The notes under the pieces were generated by a model. That model had not been told where the DNA came from and ran no database searches. It was given only the letters and a program-made list of their open reading frames with translations. From assembly GCA_030770425.1 (NCBI GenBank), contig JASJFT010000015.1:1-64000 (forward strand): a DNA stretch of 64,000 nucleotides, read 5' to 3'. Within the stretch, counting starts at the first letter, position 1. Each line of letters starts with the position of its first letter. This stretch comes from Darksidea phi. Taxonomy: Eukaryota > Ascomycota > Dothideomycetes > Pleosporales > Lentitheciaceae. Below, piece by piece: positions 23,714 to 37,990 of the stretch. The position numbers were made by a program, and so were the translations under genes.

Positions 23714-26700
23714 AGTAATTTATCCTAAGCCCTTACTATAATATCTATATAAAAGGATATATAGGTATATTTATCTAAAGTACTTTACGTCTTAATACTT
23801 AGATTCGCTACTACTTTCTTAGGAGTAGCTAGCTCTCGGATAGCTACGACCTCTTCCGTTTACTATAGTCTATTCTACTAAAAGAAGTATCTAATTCTTA
23901 TATAGCTACTAGCCTATTTATAAAGAAAGGTAATCTATTAATATTATAAGCTTTTATATTACTTTACTTTAGGAATACTATAAACCTATTAAACGTTTCT
24001 ATATAGACTTATATCCGAAAGTTTTAGTCTTTCCTAAAATAGGAGGGATTATTAATTAACTTAAGTATTAGCTAATCGTTTACCTAAAATCTAAGAGAGT
24101 CTCTTAATAATCTACTAAATAGGGCCTTAAATACTAGATTATTATACTATATTAAGTATAGAATATAGTCTATAATTACGTATTTACTATTATACCTCTC
24201 CGGGGCTAAGTCTAATTTAAAGTAGAATAGAGAGGCGACTAAATACTATACTACTTTATTAATACTTACGGATAATAATTAATCCGTTTCTACTTTTAAT
24301 ATTAGCTTAGGTATACTTCTCGTATTATTAAGTCTTAGTTCGGTAGTTTTAAAGTTAATATTAAGACGGTAAATCTTAGGGAGAATTTACGTCGTAAGTC
24401 TAATAGTATTATAGACTCGTCTTACCGTCTTATTACATATTTTCTCTAGAACTAGATTATAGATTTATACGAATATTCTATTCTTCCGAATATTATAGTA
24501 GTCTTCTATCGATACTTCGTAATTCCTTCGTTCTAGTTAACTAGTACCTAAGGATATAATAAAGTTAAGCTCTTTAAGAAGTAGAAATATTACTAATACC
24601 TCTAAGAGTACCTAGAGTAGTAGATTATTTTCGAGAGGCCCTATATCTTAGAATATATTAACTTTATTAATATATTTTAGCGGAAAGAAACTAGGAGGTA
24701 TAGTTAGCTATATAAGACGAAATAGAGAAGATAAGATATATCTAGACGTAGTAGATATAGAACGTATACTAGTATTTAGTTAATTATTAGCTAGGTAGTA
24801 AGTTTAGTAGATCTTATATCTCCTAGAGTAGAACGTTTCTAAAACTATCCTTTAGCTTTATAATAGTATACTCTAGAGGATTATTAAGAGGATACTAAAG
24901 TTACCTTTTTAGAACTTATCTTAATTACTATCTTATTGGCTAACCCTATTATAATTAGTAAAAAACCGATATAATAGATAATTACTAACTATAGTAACCG
25001 GTAAGCTAATCTTTATCCCTATAGACGTCGTATTAAAGTAGTCTAGAATACTCTTACTTATAACCTAGTCTTTTAGTATAGTATTAATATTTCTAGCTAG
25101 ATATAGACTATTAGTAAAATATAATAATATAATCTTAACTATACGGGAAATTAGTAGGATTTAAAAAGAAACCCGTCGTTTAAAGATACGTTCTACTATT
25201 TCGGAGAACGTTTTAATTAACTCCTCTAGAGGTCGTCCTAGAATAAAGTAATTAATAGTAATAATTATACCTTTATATTATAAGTATTAGTTCTATCTAA
25301 GATATATATTAGGAAACTTATCTATACTAACCCTAAAACTTATCGTAATATACTATTAAAGCGGAATTAGACTAAGACGATCTTAAATTAGCTTTATTAT
25401 TATTAAGGGTATAATACCGTATATATCTCCTCTATTAATATATAAAACTTCTACTCCTATAGTTAGGGGGGGTATTCTTATAGTTATATCGTCTAGTATC
25501 TCCTATTTATAGAGGAAGTAATAGCGAACTTTAAAGACCTACGGGTTATCTTTATAGTAATTTCCGAAGACTATAATATAATTTTCGTAAATATAGTACC
25601 CGTATAGTAGATAATATTATAGCCTCCTATATAGATAGTATAAATATATATTACTACTCTAGATATAGCGCTATCTCTCTTAGAAGTATATAAGATTACT
25701 TCTATAAATTTTAGCTATAGATTTTCTATTATCGCTAATATATTATTAGAAGTAGTAAATAAAGTTATTTTCGACTATATTAATAAAGCCGCTTTATAGG
25801 ATAATATTATTAGACTACTTAAGGACTATAGTCCGGGCTTTACTTATCTTATAGAAAATATCCCTATAAAGTATATTAAAGACTATCTTAGGTTTAAAAG
25901 CTATACTAGGGTTAGAATAGCTAGATTCCTAGTAGGAATAGTACTTACTATATACTTTAGGAGGGTAACTATCTAGAAAGAGAGCTAAAGTAATTATTAA
26001 AGCTACGAATTCTATTAGCTAATTAGAGGATATAATATATTTTAGGAAGTTTAAAAGGTACTTATCTAAGTCTAGTACTACTAGGTTATAGATTCTTAAT
26101 ACTCTAAGAAAATCGAATAGTATATAAAGGGACTCCGAAAAATACCTACTTACGTATTTAAAGAAAGTAGTAAAATAGGTTATAGAGAATAGTATTTATA
26201 TACCTTCTCTACTCTTTTATACTTAATTAGATCTCTCTATAAGATATTCTTTTATACGCTAATACTAGGTATTAATAGATATCGTACTATTTAGGAAAAG
26301 GGCGACTATATTAATTACCGAGATCTATTTAAATAGATCTTTTATTATTTCCTTTCTTAGTATATATAGAAAGGCTTTTCTAGTCTCCTTCTTAATTTTT
26401 ACTCTCGGAGTAATCTTATTAATAACTATTACTATACTTAGGAGTATACTCTTTAGAAGTATCGACGAGTAGCCTCTCTCTAGCTATATAGCTAAGTAAT
26501 ACGCGATTTATCTAAAGCCACCGATATCTATAGAAAAGAAGTAGAAAATATCTATAAAGGGGAATAGTAGATAAGTATATATATTAACTATAATAGTATT
26601 TCTAGATCGTTAAAGGGATTATCTTATAGTTTCGTAGTACTTATTAGCTTTTATATTCCTCCCTTTTAAGATATAACTAGGTATATCGCCATCTATAAGA

Positions 26701-29700
26701 AGTATAGAATAGCTATTAAAGATACTAGAAGGATTAAAATAAAGGTATAGCTTACCTAGGTTTTACTTAATTATAAATCTCTAAACCCTCTTTAATCTAA
26801 ATAACGTCTAAAGAGTAATTAACTTTTCTATATTACTAATTAGTAGGAATAGACTTAACTATTATATATTAGGTTAAGGTATATAGTTAATAAGCGTCTA
26901 AAGCCTATCTAATTCTAGAAGAGCGGCTTTACTACCTTATATAGAAATACTAAGCTAGTAGATATAGTTATAATACTTTATAACTAATAGAACTAATAAT
27001 TAGTCGGTAGAGTTATCTAGCTTTATATAAGAGTTCTATAGTAGTTAGATATAGACTTAGTTAGGGGTCGAAATAGAATTTTCTTAAATTAGAAATAGTA
27101 GTACTTACTATAACTATTTCGGGTAAAACGCGGACTATAATAAGGATCCTTATTAGGGGCTAATTAGGGCTCTACCTAATTAGTATATTTTTTTTTATCT
27201 AATCTTAAAATAACGCTTAAATCTCTACTACTATACGGTTTAGAAACTAGTATTTTAAATAAATCGTTACTAGTATACTATATTATATCTTAATATTATA
27301 GTAAGTAATTTATATTTACCGTAGCTTATTTAAATAATACCTCTACCTAATAAAGCTAGATTTAAGGAGAACTATATCGACTCTTCTATAATACTTATTT
27401 AGCTATTAAGGTAAAATAAAGAAATACGCTTTATATAGTAGGTCTAGATTACGCTATTACTATAAAAGTACGGATCTAGAGTCGTTAATTTATACGAAAT
27501 ATATAAAGTAGACCGAATAAATAGTAAATTTTAAAAAGGTTATTATTAAGATCTATAAATACTATTATACTTATTAGAACCCTAAAGCTTATTTTACTAT
27601 AACTTATATAATAGAAGGGACCGAGGAGAGACCGTTAAATAGGCGGGTCGAGCTACCTAGTAATATTCTATTTATTCCCTATCTATAGAGGTATAGTATA
27701 GGGTAGTTATCCCTAATAAGAGGAGAATCTCTACCTCCTATAAACCGGTATATAAAGTCTATAATATATAATTAGTTTTATATTTATTAGGAGAAATACT
27801 ATAAGCTTTATTTAATTCTACCCTACCCTACTATAATATACTAATTACTATTAACGTAGTCCCTATAAGGTAGCTATAAACCGTTAGCTATTTCCTATCT
27901 AGTAAAATTTATTTATAGATATCGTCTAATATCTATATTTATAGTATCCGTAGATTATTATTTAATATATAATATCTTTCTTTCTATTAATATTACCTTC
28001 TTAGTATCGGACTTATATATAGGGATAGGATTAAACTAAATATCGGATTTTAGAATCTAAATATAATAGATAGGTTTAATAGTATTACGTAAAGTATAGA
28101 TATAAGTCAGGTTATAAAGTTTAATATTCGACTTAATATTTTATATTATTATTTAGACTACCGGTAAGAATACCATTTTTAGTTATAGTAAAATACCTTA
28201 AAATTTAACTATAACTAGAAAAGAATAGAGTCTAGTTTATATAATAATATCGATATCTATATATAATATATAAAACTAAAGAGATTTAGCTAGAATATCT
28301 AGATTAATATAGCGTTAATATACCTCGACGTAGTTGGTATTACTTCTAAGCTTACCTAAATAATCCTAAAGCTAGTAGACTATATAGATACTTTCTATTC
28401 TCGCGTTATTTAGGATTATAAAGTTACTAGTATAGGATAATATAGGATTACTACGGCCGTAGTTACTATTATCGAACGGTATAATATCTAGTACTATAAA
28501 GATACTTAGTAAATAATATATTAACCTCTATAAGGTATCTTACGTCTATCTCTTCTACTATCTACTTTCTAGCTCTATACCTCTCTAAATATTATATTAT
28601 CCTTACTAGAAGCGCTCTTATCTTTAATACCGAACTAGGATATATTACCTATAATACTATTAGTTAATATAGGGGTAGATATATACCTATTTTCTAAGTA
28701 GTATATAATAACTTAAGATCTAGGGCTAGCTTTTAACCTAGGGAATCTATTAGCTTAGAACTATAAGCGTTAAAAGGGACCGTAGAAGATCTACTTTAGG
28801 GAGTTACTAAGTAGTATATATATATTTCCTTTATCGGGGTCTTAATTTATAATATAAGTAGCTAGTAGATCTATTAGTAGTATAAGGAAGAAGAATAGTA
28901 TAAGACCTTACTATAATTATAAATAAATCTAAGATCTCTAATAGGTCGACTATTCGTTCCTATTATTTATATATTCTTAACCTTAAGAGAGGGGCCGTTA
29001 GTTTATATTAGTACTATATAAAAGTTATATTATCTACCTATAAATAACTAGCTACTATAGTTACTAAGTAAATAAAGTAAAATATAGATATCTAGATAAA
29101 TAACCTTATATTAGTTTCTTTAAAGTAATAAACTCTAGTTTTAGAGACTATAGTACTCGATCTCTTCTATATATATTTCTTTAAACGTTTCTAGAAATAG
29201 GACCGCTAGATAGACTACTTTCGGATATACTATTAGTAAGGTCTAAATTTAGTCTATCCTAAAATTAGAATATTTGGCTTAATAAATATATAATCTTCGA
29301 AAAGATATAGTCCTTATCTACTTATCCTAAGTAGTTTATCCTAAGTATTACTATATCGAGTATTACTATACTAAGTAGTACCGAACTACCCCTAATATTA
29401 TAGGGGTAAATTCGCTTTAGGGAAAGCCTATCCTAGAGTATATAGACTTTTATTATCTTTCTTAAAGAATACTTTCTAAATATAGGTAGCGTTTAATAGG
29501 TAAAAACTTAGTAATTAACTATCGCTCTAAGTCCGTTTAGTATTAGGTACTACGACGACGAAGTATATTAAAATAGAATAAATAGTATATATTCGCTCTA
29601 AAATTAGATTAAGTATAGCGCGCTTAATAAGACTAACCTAACTACGTCTAATTATATACGAGGCCGCGTACCTACCTTCTATTTAAACTAACTACTAAAA

Positions 29701-32700
29701 TTTTCTAATTTAATTCTAATAGTATATAAAGTAGTTACCTATATATCTACGTTACTATAGTTAAGGTAGTAAAGAAGATAATATTATTCTACTATAGCGA
29801 TTATTCTATTACGCGTAAATAGACGTTAGTATATCTTATTAGATAGACGGAGTAGTAAGAGATAAATAGAGACTAGGTAAGAGTATTAAATCTTTTACTA
29901 CTTAGACGGATAATTTATTAATATTAAAAGGGGTACTAAAGGATAAGTTATAATTAGTTTACTATAATCTAGTAAAGAGCTCTAGAGCGTAGTACGTAAA
30001 ATAGTATTATCCTAAATCTAAAATATTATCTACGTAGTTCTTCTAGACTTTTTTTAATATAAGTTTCTTAAAATATCCCTCTTATAAGTATAGGTAAACT
30101 TAGAGTAGATAGCTCTAAAAAGAAAGAAACTTTTCTTTTTATACCGTTCTTTACTACGGTTTAACCTAATATCGTATTTAATAGTAATTACTTAGATTCG
30201 TTAACTCTTCTAGTTCTTTTAGTTCTCCTCCTTTTAATTATATATATAGTCGTTAAACTAGATTATATATCTATTTTCTTTATATCTTTAGATAATTAGT
30301 TTACGGACTTAGAATATAATTACTATTTACTAGCTTTAGAGAACGTATATAATTAGCTAGGAATACTTATAACCTATAAGATTCTCTATAAGAATTTCTC
30401 TAAAGTTATATAGGAATAGCTACTCTCTTTCCTTTAAAAACCTATAATTAATATAACGTCGACGTCTAGCTCTCTATACTAGTAGACCTTATTCTCTAAT
30501 TCGCGTAATCTTTTCTTTAGCTATTTATTTCGGTCTCTAGTTAACTATTCTATTATAGCTATAGGGCTATAGGATATCGTATAGATTCTATTAAGTCTAT
30601 AGAACTACTACTATATATTAAACCGTAATCGTATTTCTAAAAAAAGAAGAGATATTTTAGAAGTAGACTACTTCTAACCCCTAGTACGGCTTAATAGGGA
30701 TTCTAATCCTTTTATAATCGCTCTATATTTATTCTATATTTTTAATATAGATAACAAAAGTATATCTAATATTAGTATAGTAATATATAACTAATTATTA
30801 CTCTCTATATAGTTTTTATACGCCGTATAGATATATTAGATAAGTAGTATAGCTATTAATATTAAATTTAAACGCCGCTAGAGAATAGTACTAGAACTAG
30901 TACCCCGCCGAACTAATTCTTAGAATAGTATAGAATAGTACTAGGTTTTCGGTTATACTTTACTTATAAAAGCTATTAGTAGGCTATAACTCTAATTATT
31001 TTATATTCCCTCTCTATAAGAAGTATAGTTATCTATTATATAGTTTATTATCTTACTTATTCTATCTATTTCTTAAGTTATTCTTAGTTAGATAATAGTC
31101 GAAAAGTATAATTACGCTATAGATAGACTACTAACTATTATAATTAATACCGGCTAAGGGCCTAATAGTCCTATTATCGAGTTTTTTCTACTACTCTTTA
31201 CTAATTACTCTAATATAGAGAGTAGAAAGCTAGCTTAGCTATTATTAGGAAAGTATATTATATACGATACTTATTAAGCTAATAATTATTAGGGTCTATT
31301 CTAGGAGGTAATTTAGGTAATATACCTACTACGGCTAGCTCTTTAATTATATCGGGAATAGCCGATTATAATAACTTTATAGAGACTAAGATTACTCTAT
31401 ACCTTATATAGTTCTTCCTACTTAAATTAACTTATTACGTAGTTACTTTATCTAGTAGAGTAATAAAGTAATTCGACGGTACTACGGAAACGATAATAAG
31501 TAGAGACGGAGTAGTTATACCTATTAATAATATATTCTATAGTTAATAAGTATATAATATTTATTATTCCGTTACTACTCCTATAGAGGTAGTATTATAT
31601 AGTACTAGGAGATTATAAAGTCGTTTTTTTAGAAGTATCTACTAGTTATTTAAAGTATAGGGGTATTATTATTAATATTATAGGGTAGTATACGATAGCG
31701 AAATTAAGATATTATTATAAGTTCTTAGTATAACCGAGTATAGGAATTATCGTAAGTTAGTACCTATAATTAATTAAATAAGTAGAAGACTCGAGTAATT
31801 TATATATAAAGGGTTTAGTAATTAGAGGTCTAATATATATATTAGATAGGGCGTATATTAGATAGTAGATTATATTACTATTTTTCCGTAAAATTTCTTC
31901 TTATAGTAATACTAGTAGATAATAATACTACGACCTCGTCTAACTCTTTTTAGCTTAAATAAACCCTATTAATACGTCGATTCTTAGGACGTCTAAGTTA
32001 ACGTAACGATATATAGTTAAGGGATACTTTTAAATAGTCGTCTTATATATTAATAGATAGTACGTTAATATATTTAATAATATCTTAGATACTTATTCCT
32101 CTAATAACTTCTATATTATACCTAAGCCTAGTACTATACTTCTAAAATAGGTTTTAGATAAAATACTCGTAGACGTAGAGGAATAGTACTAGTACCGGAG
32201 CTAATCTAATAATTTATAAGTCTACTTACTAATTAATCTTAATCTTATAACCCCCTTTAATCGATATAACTAGTATTATAATCTATTTCTTAATACTAAC
32301 TAATTTTATATTCTCTTCTTTAGAAAGCTTAATAGTATAAAATCTCTAAAGAAGTCGTATAACCGTATATCTAGCCTCTATAAGTACGAAATCTACTAAT
32401 AGTACGTAATTAGTTTAACCTATATAACTAGAACTAGAAGAATATTTATATCTAAGATAATTCCGTAGACTATTATAGAAGGGAAGATAGCTCTATTTAA
32501 GATTTATTAGATTATACTATAGAGGTATATTCTTATCCTATCTTTTTCTAAATAAAATAGCTTAGTATCTATTCTGTAAAGATTAGACCGTCTATATATA
32601 GAATATATACTAAAGGCTATAGTACTCCCTTTAAGAATAAGAATAGGAGACCCCCGATCTAGTCTACTATCTATAGAAAGTATAGTAGTCCTTAATATTA

Positions 32701-34190
32701 TACGAGTATTAATAGGAACGGATAAATAAAGTCGTAAGACTAGATAAGTAAGAAGTAGTATTTAAGAAGTAGTTTAAGAGATATACTTTCTTTAAGTATA
32801 TTTTATAAATATAGTAGTTATCTAAGGTTATCTCGGCTTAGGTCTAAATTAATACTATATATTAAGGTAATTTCTAAGTATAATTTCTCTATAACTTATA
32901 GATAATAGATAAGTAAGAAACTACTATATTAGAAAGGTATTACTATATAAGGTAATAACTTATAATATCTAGGAGAGAAGGTAGACTATAGTATCTCTCC
33001 CTATAGCTATAAGGTTAATAATTTAGCCTTAAAGTATAATTTAATCCGATATTCTTTATATAATTATATTAAGGAAAACGTATTATCTTCGGCCCGACGA
33101 AAGATTATATCTAATAATTTAGTCTATAAACTTATAGACGTCTTAGTAAGTCTATTAAAATTCTCTACTATTTATAAGCTAGTAAAGATAAAGAAGTTAA
33201 AATTACTTTATAATCTATTATTAAGTAGTATTAAAGATAGTTATAAATATATACTCTCCGGTAGCTTTAGAGACGATTAGACTCCTTACTAACTTATTAA
33301 AAAGAAAGACTATAGTTATATTAAGAGTAAGATAGAAAAATAAAGACTAGAAATCGATTATACTATTACTTTCTTAAATAAGCTAAATTAGATTATCTAT
33401 AGTAGTTCGAAAAACCTTAAGGTTTTTATACTACTTATACTATAGCTATAGCCGTAGTATATCTTAGAAGTATTTCTAGTTAAGACCCTCTTATATAAAG
33501 ATACTATCGTTAAATATAATAGCTCGGCGTAACCCTATACTAAAATCTAGCTAGAATTTAGCTTTTAAAAAGAGTTAATTATAGGTAATCTAGTCCTACC
33601 TTTAAAATTAGTAGAGAAAATAGCCTCGAGATTAGCTAGCTCTATTATACTATATACTTTCGTTCTAAGAAATCTTTACTCTAAAGTACTTTCTATCTAG
33701 TAGAAATAGAATAAGAATAGTTTTATTAATCATAATTTAGTATTTACCTAAAAGATCTATTCGAGGCGATTAGCTCTAAATAGCCTTTAATTAGGTAGTC
33801 TTAGAGTTAGAAGGTAGCTATATCTCTAACTAATAGCTTAATCTACCTATATAGATTTAGTAATATAATTAGAATTATATAATAGGCTTACTACTCGTTA
33901 CCATCGACTATATAAATACCAAAGTAAAACCCTAATAATCTAAATAAGTATTACTAAAGGGAGAACTACTAGTACTATTTTTCTAAGACGATTATTAGCC
34001 CCGGGCTCTATAGCTAACTACGGTTTAATATCGACTTCTATAGATATAGACTAGAAGAACTTAATAGTAACCCCTCGGCCGATACTAGCCTCTAAAGTAT
34101 AGCTTAATACTTACTAAGAATATATTTATATAACTTACGTAAAGTACTATAAATAAATTATTAAACTAGAATACTAGTTCTATATTTATA

Positions 34191-34310
34191 CTACTTACTA
34201 ATAGCTTATACTACTTACTAATAGCTTACGCTAGGCGCTAATAGCTTATACTAGGTACTAATAGCTTACGCTAGACGCTAATAGCTTATACTAGATACTA
34301 ATAGCTTACG
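34191..34310 (+). repeat. Six tandem copies of a 20-bp unit
   Basis: The units at 34191, 34211, 34231, 34251, 34271 and 34291 are all 20 bp, of the form ctaN4ctaatagctta followed by ta or cg. The last two bases alternate ta, cg, ta, cg, ta, cg. The middle alternates cg and ta in units 3 to 6. Either the true period is 40 bp or CG and TA versions of one site have been fixed. The approach sequence (tatacttactaa-like) resembles that of the array at 45.2 kb. Confidence 0.85.
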
Positions 34311-37044
34311 CTAGATAACTCTACCTTAAACTAATACTTAGCTTAATAGAGAGTATTAATTAAGGGTTAACTAGAAGTTAGCTATATACGAAATATATAA
34401 ATATAAGTACTTTTATTATCTAAGTAATATTAGGAACTAAAAGCTTCTTAAGCCGGCTACTAAAATAGTATTAAAAAAATTCTAAGAAAAGGTTTACTTA
34501 ATTAAGTATTTTTACTTTAGTCTTTTTATAAGGGGCTTATAATTAAAAACGGGCCCTAACTTTAAACTTTAGAAGATTTATTATTAATCTAAGTCGATTC
34601 CTACTACTTATTTAACTTTTATTCCTCTTTAATCTTCTTATAGAGCTCTTAGAAGTTTATAAGTACCTATTAAAGGGATTTAATAACTCGACCTACTTCT
34701 ACTATAATATATATCCTCGCTTAATAGCTTATATAATATATAGCCCGTTCTTTATTAAGCTTATATTTTAAACCCTTAAGCTCCGATATCCTCTATTTAA
34801 TTAGCTACTTAAGGTTTAGTACTAGTATCTTCTTTAACCCTTTTAAATTTATATCGTCTATTAGTATAGCCGGTCTATTTTTATAGGTAGCTCCCGCGTT
34901 AATAGTATTACTTAAGGAAGGCCCGTAAGAAGGGGTTATTAAAGGGATTTTTATTCTCTTATATCTAAGTATACTATTAATATTCCGTTATTTATATCTC
35001 TAAAGATCGTCGTTATATTTATATCCTACGTATTAGTTTCGATTAGACTATTTTAGGGTCTATATCTAAAGTAGAAATAGGTAGAAATCTTAAATAGAAC
35101 CTTTTAGATTTAGGTTAGAATTACGGCGTAGTCCGGTACTATATATCTCTAAAAATATCGTAGACTAGTAACCCTTTCTAATCTTCTATATATTACGACG
35201 TAGTCTAGTACTATTATATACGAAGGAGTAATTATTTACTAAGTAGGGTATACTATAATCTTTAGTATAAATAAGGGGTTAGGATTATAGGAACGAACTA
35301 GCTAACTAAGGATAATACTAATAGTTACCGCTTAACTATATACGGAAGGTAGGGCTAAGTACCCTTTCTAGTAGATCGGCTATAAAGCTATATTCGCTAG
35401 CTACTATAATATATACTATTTTATAAAATATAAAAAGTAAAATAAATATAAAAGTATAATTCTATAGCCTAAAAAGTAAAAGCCTATATACTATCTATCT
35501 AACCTATTTTCTCTTACAGGCCTTAGTAGGCGCGCTATATTACTTTAAGACTTTATTACTTTTATTATCCTTACTATCTCTCTTTCTCTTACTAATACTT
35601 ATAGACTCTTTAGTAGGTAATAATTCTATCTCTTAAGACTCTACTACGTAATTTATCTTCTTAAGTTTATTAAGCTTTTACTTAGAGTCGAGGATAAAAT
35701 TAGTAGTATTTATTAATATATTTTATATATTAGTCTTTTTCTTCTCTAGCTCTATAATTCTAGCTTTAAGCTACTCTATCTTTATTTCTACTTTACCGAT
35801 CTTAGGCTCCCGCGAAGTCTAGTTAGCGAGGCGTCGTTCGTACTCCTAGACTACCGATTATTAGATAAGGATAATTATCTACGCGTTATCTAACTCCTTC
35901 TATAGGGACCGGTACTTACTAGCTATATTAACTAGGTTATTAAGGGCTTTCTTATACTAGGTATTAAGCGTTTAATATACTTAGGAGAATTAAATATAGT
36001 ATTATTTTTTATTATAATATATATACTTGTACGCCGTATATTTTCTCTATAGAGAGGTAACTATACGTCGAGTCTTATAGAGGTCCCTATAATAGATTTC
36101 TATAATTCTACCGATATTATAGAGTCTTTAATCGACGGAGGCTAATTAGTAGTCTATAGAGGCTTAGCCGTCGTTACGAGATCTAGGGTATTCTTCTTTC
36201 CCGTTAATATAAATCTAAAATAAGTTAGAATAGGAAATCTTATAACGGAGCTCTTATAATATAGCGTCTTACTACTTAATACTTTAAATAGTCGATTAAG
36301 AGGCTATAGTTTTAAGAAATTACTTATTAACTAGTAGTAAGAAATCTTTAGATTATTAGTAAAGGTTAAAGGAATAAATTACCGTTAAATAGTCTTTAGT
36401 AGCTCTAATCTCGGGGTAGTACTTCTCTAGATATTCCTATTTATAAAAGTATCTTCCCCTTAAGTTTCCTCTTAAATAAGTTCTATTCTATCCGGATATA
36501 AGGTATCTAATACTACCCTATAGAACGTCTAAGGCGTTATCCTAGCTAAGTCTTACCTCTATTTATATAGAATATATAGTAGGAGGTTAATATAGGTCCT
36601 ATATATACGACTTACCGCCTAGTTTATAATTATCGAACTCCTTATCTAAATCTATACCTTATTATAATATAGAGCTAGGGTATTTTCTAAATCCGTACGT
36701 TATTAAACCTTCTAATTATATAATATAGAGATTAGTTACCCTTTTACTACCTAAGGGAGAGCTTATTTCTAAACTACGCGGCCTAGATTTAATCCTAGAA
36801 AATAACCTAGTTCGGGACCTTACTCTAGTATTACCTTAAACTATATTATCGGCTATAGGGTCTAATCGAGGGGTCTCTATAAAATAATTATAAAATTTAC
36901 TAATATATATCTATTATATCTATTATTTAAGGACTTTACCTTTAGAGTTATATTACTAAAAAGCTTCGTTAAGATAAGAATTATCTACGTAAATCTATTA
37001 TATATAAAAACCTACGCGAGAAGCTTTAGCCTATTATAATAAAG
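34311..37044. other. RIP-mutated desert between tandem array and fossil frame
   Basis: About 2.7 kb of the same CA/TG-free DNA, with survivors near 35517 and 36028. No domain, RNA gene or regulatory site could be supported. Confidence 0.75.
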
Positions 37045-37990
37045 GCCGAGGATATATTATTAAAAAGCGAAGAAGAACTTAATTAGGTAACGGATAAGGT
37101 ATACGCCTAGCCTAAAATAGAATAAAAAGAAGGGATAGGATTATTTATAGAGAGGACTTTAATAAGTTTAAAGGCCGAAAGATTAGTAAATCTAATACTA
37201 GATAATAATAGAGAGGAGTAGGGGCGTTTTATTTAGACTATAGAAATAATATATATTAGTAAGAAGTAGGGGCTTAGTAGTAAGAAATAAAATCTAAAAT
37301 ACGAGTAAGGAAACTACTATAGCTTAAATTCGGTAACTATCTAGCTATACTATAAGCCTATCTTCGAGACGTAATAGTAATTTATCTTATCGTAGTATAG
37401 TAAAGGTTATTCTTTATACTAAAACCCGGTATATATAAGCGCGTAGTACTTATTAATTCTTTTTATATCCCTATACTATCTAAGTTATTACTTAAAGACT
37501 ACTAATCTATAATATATTAGCTCTATAATAAATAGTATTAATACTAACTATATTATTTAAGAACCCGTAGTAGATCTTATAACCGAATACCCTCTAAGAT
37601 ATAGATTAGTTACCTTAAATATATATTATATCTTTAGAAAATTATCTATCTTATAAAATAGACGATATACTCTAATAGCTTCTCGTCGACTAGAATTTAT
37701 AGTTACTATTCGATCTTATATACGATTCGATCTATATACTAAACCCTAGTTAGCTATAAGAAGATAACCTACTTAGTTATTTAATAATACTAGATAATCC
37801 GTTATAGACGTAAATAACCGTAACCTACGTAAATATACCTATTAGATTAGTTAATAAGATATAGTTAATCGCTAAGGAGTAGTATTCTATAACTAAGCCT
37901 ACGATAGAAGTATAATATACGGAAGAGTAGTTAAATAGTAATAGCTAAGATCTAACGCGTTAAGCTCTAGCTAGTAGGTTAGAGAAGTTA
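37045..37990 (+). pseudogene. Candidate fossil reading frame, unknown product
   Basis: A single plus-strand phase (37045 and 37561 are in the same frame) gives protein-like text between TAA/TAG codons. It includes GIGLFIERTLISLKAERLVN and, at 37561-37762, about 67 codons with one stop containing ASRRLEFIVTIRSYIRFDLY. I do not recognise the family. The source may be a transposon or a duplicated host gene. Confidence 0.3.

Larger units (their letters stand above)
16771..34190. other. RIP-mutated gene desert, centre left
   Basis: About 17 kb almost without CA/TG, rich in TA, with no intact frame. Surviving sites include 18227, 18668, 19306, 20431, 20547, 20609, 21145, 22675, 22962, 23146, 24436, 24937, 26519, 26690, 28108, 28174, 28335, 29275, 30755, 32575, 33731, 33902 and 33920. 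Internal repeats and one candidate fossil frame are listed separately. I recognised no RNA gene or known domain. It is probably mostly decayed transposable elements. Confidence 0.8.
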
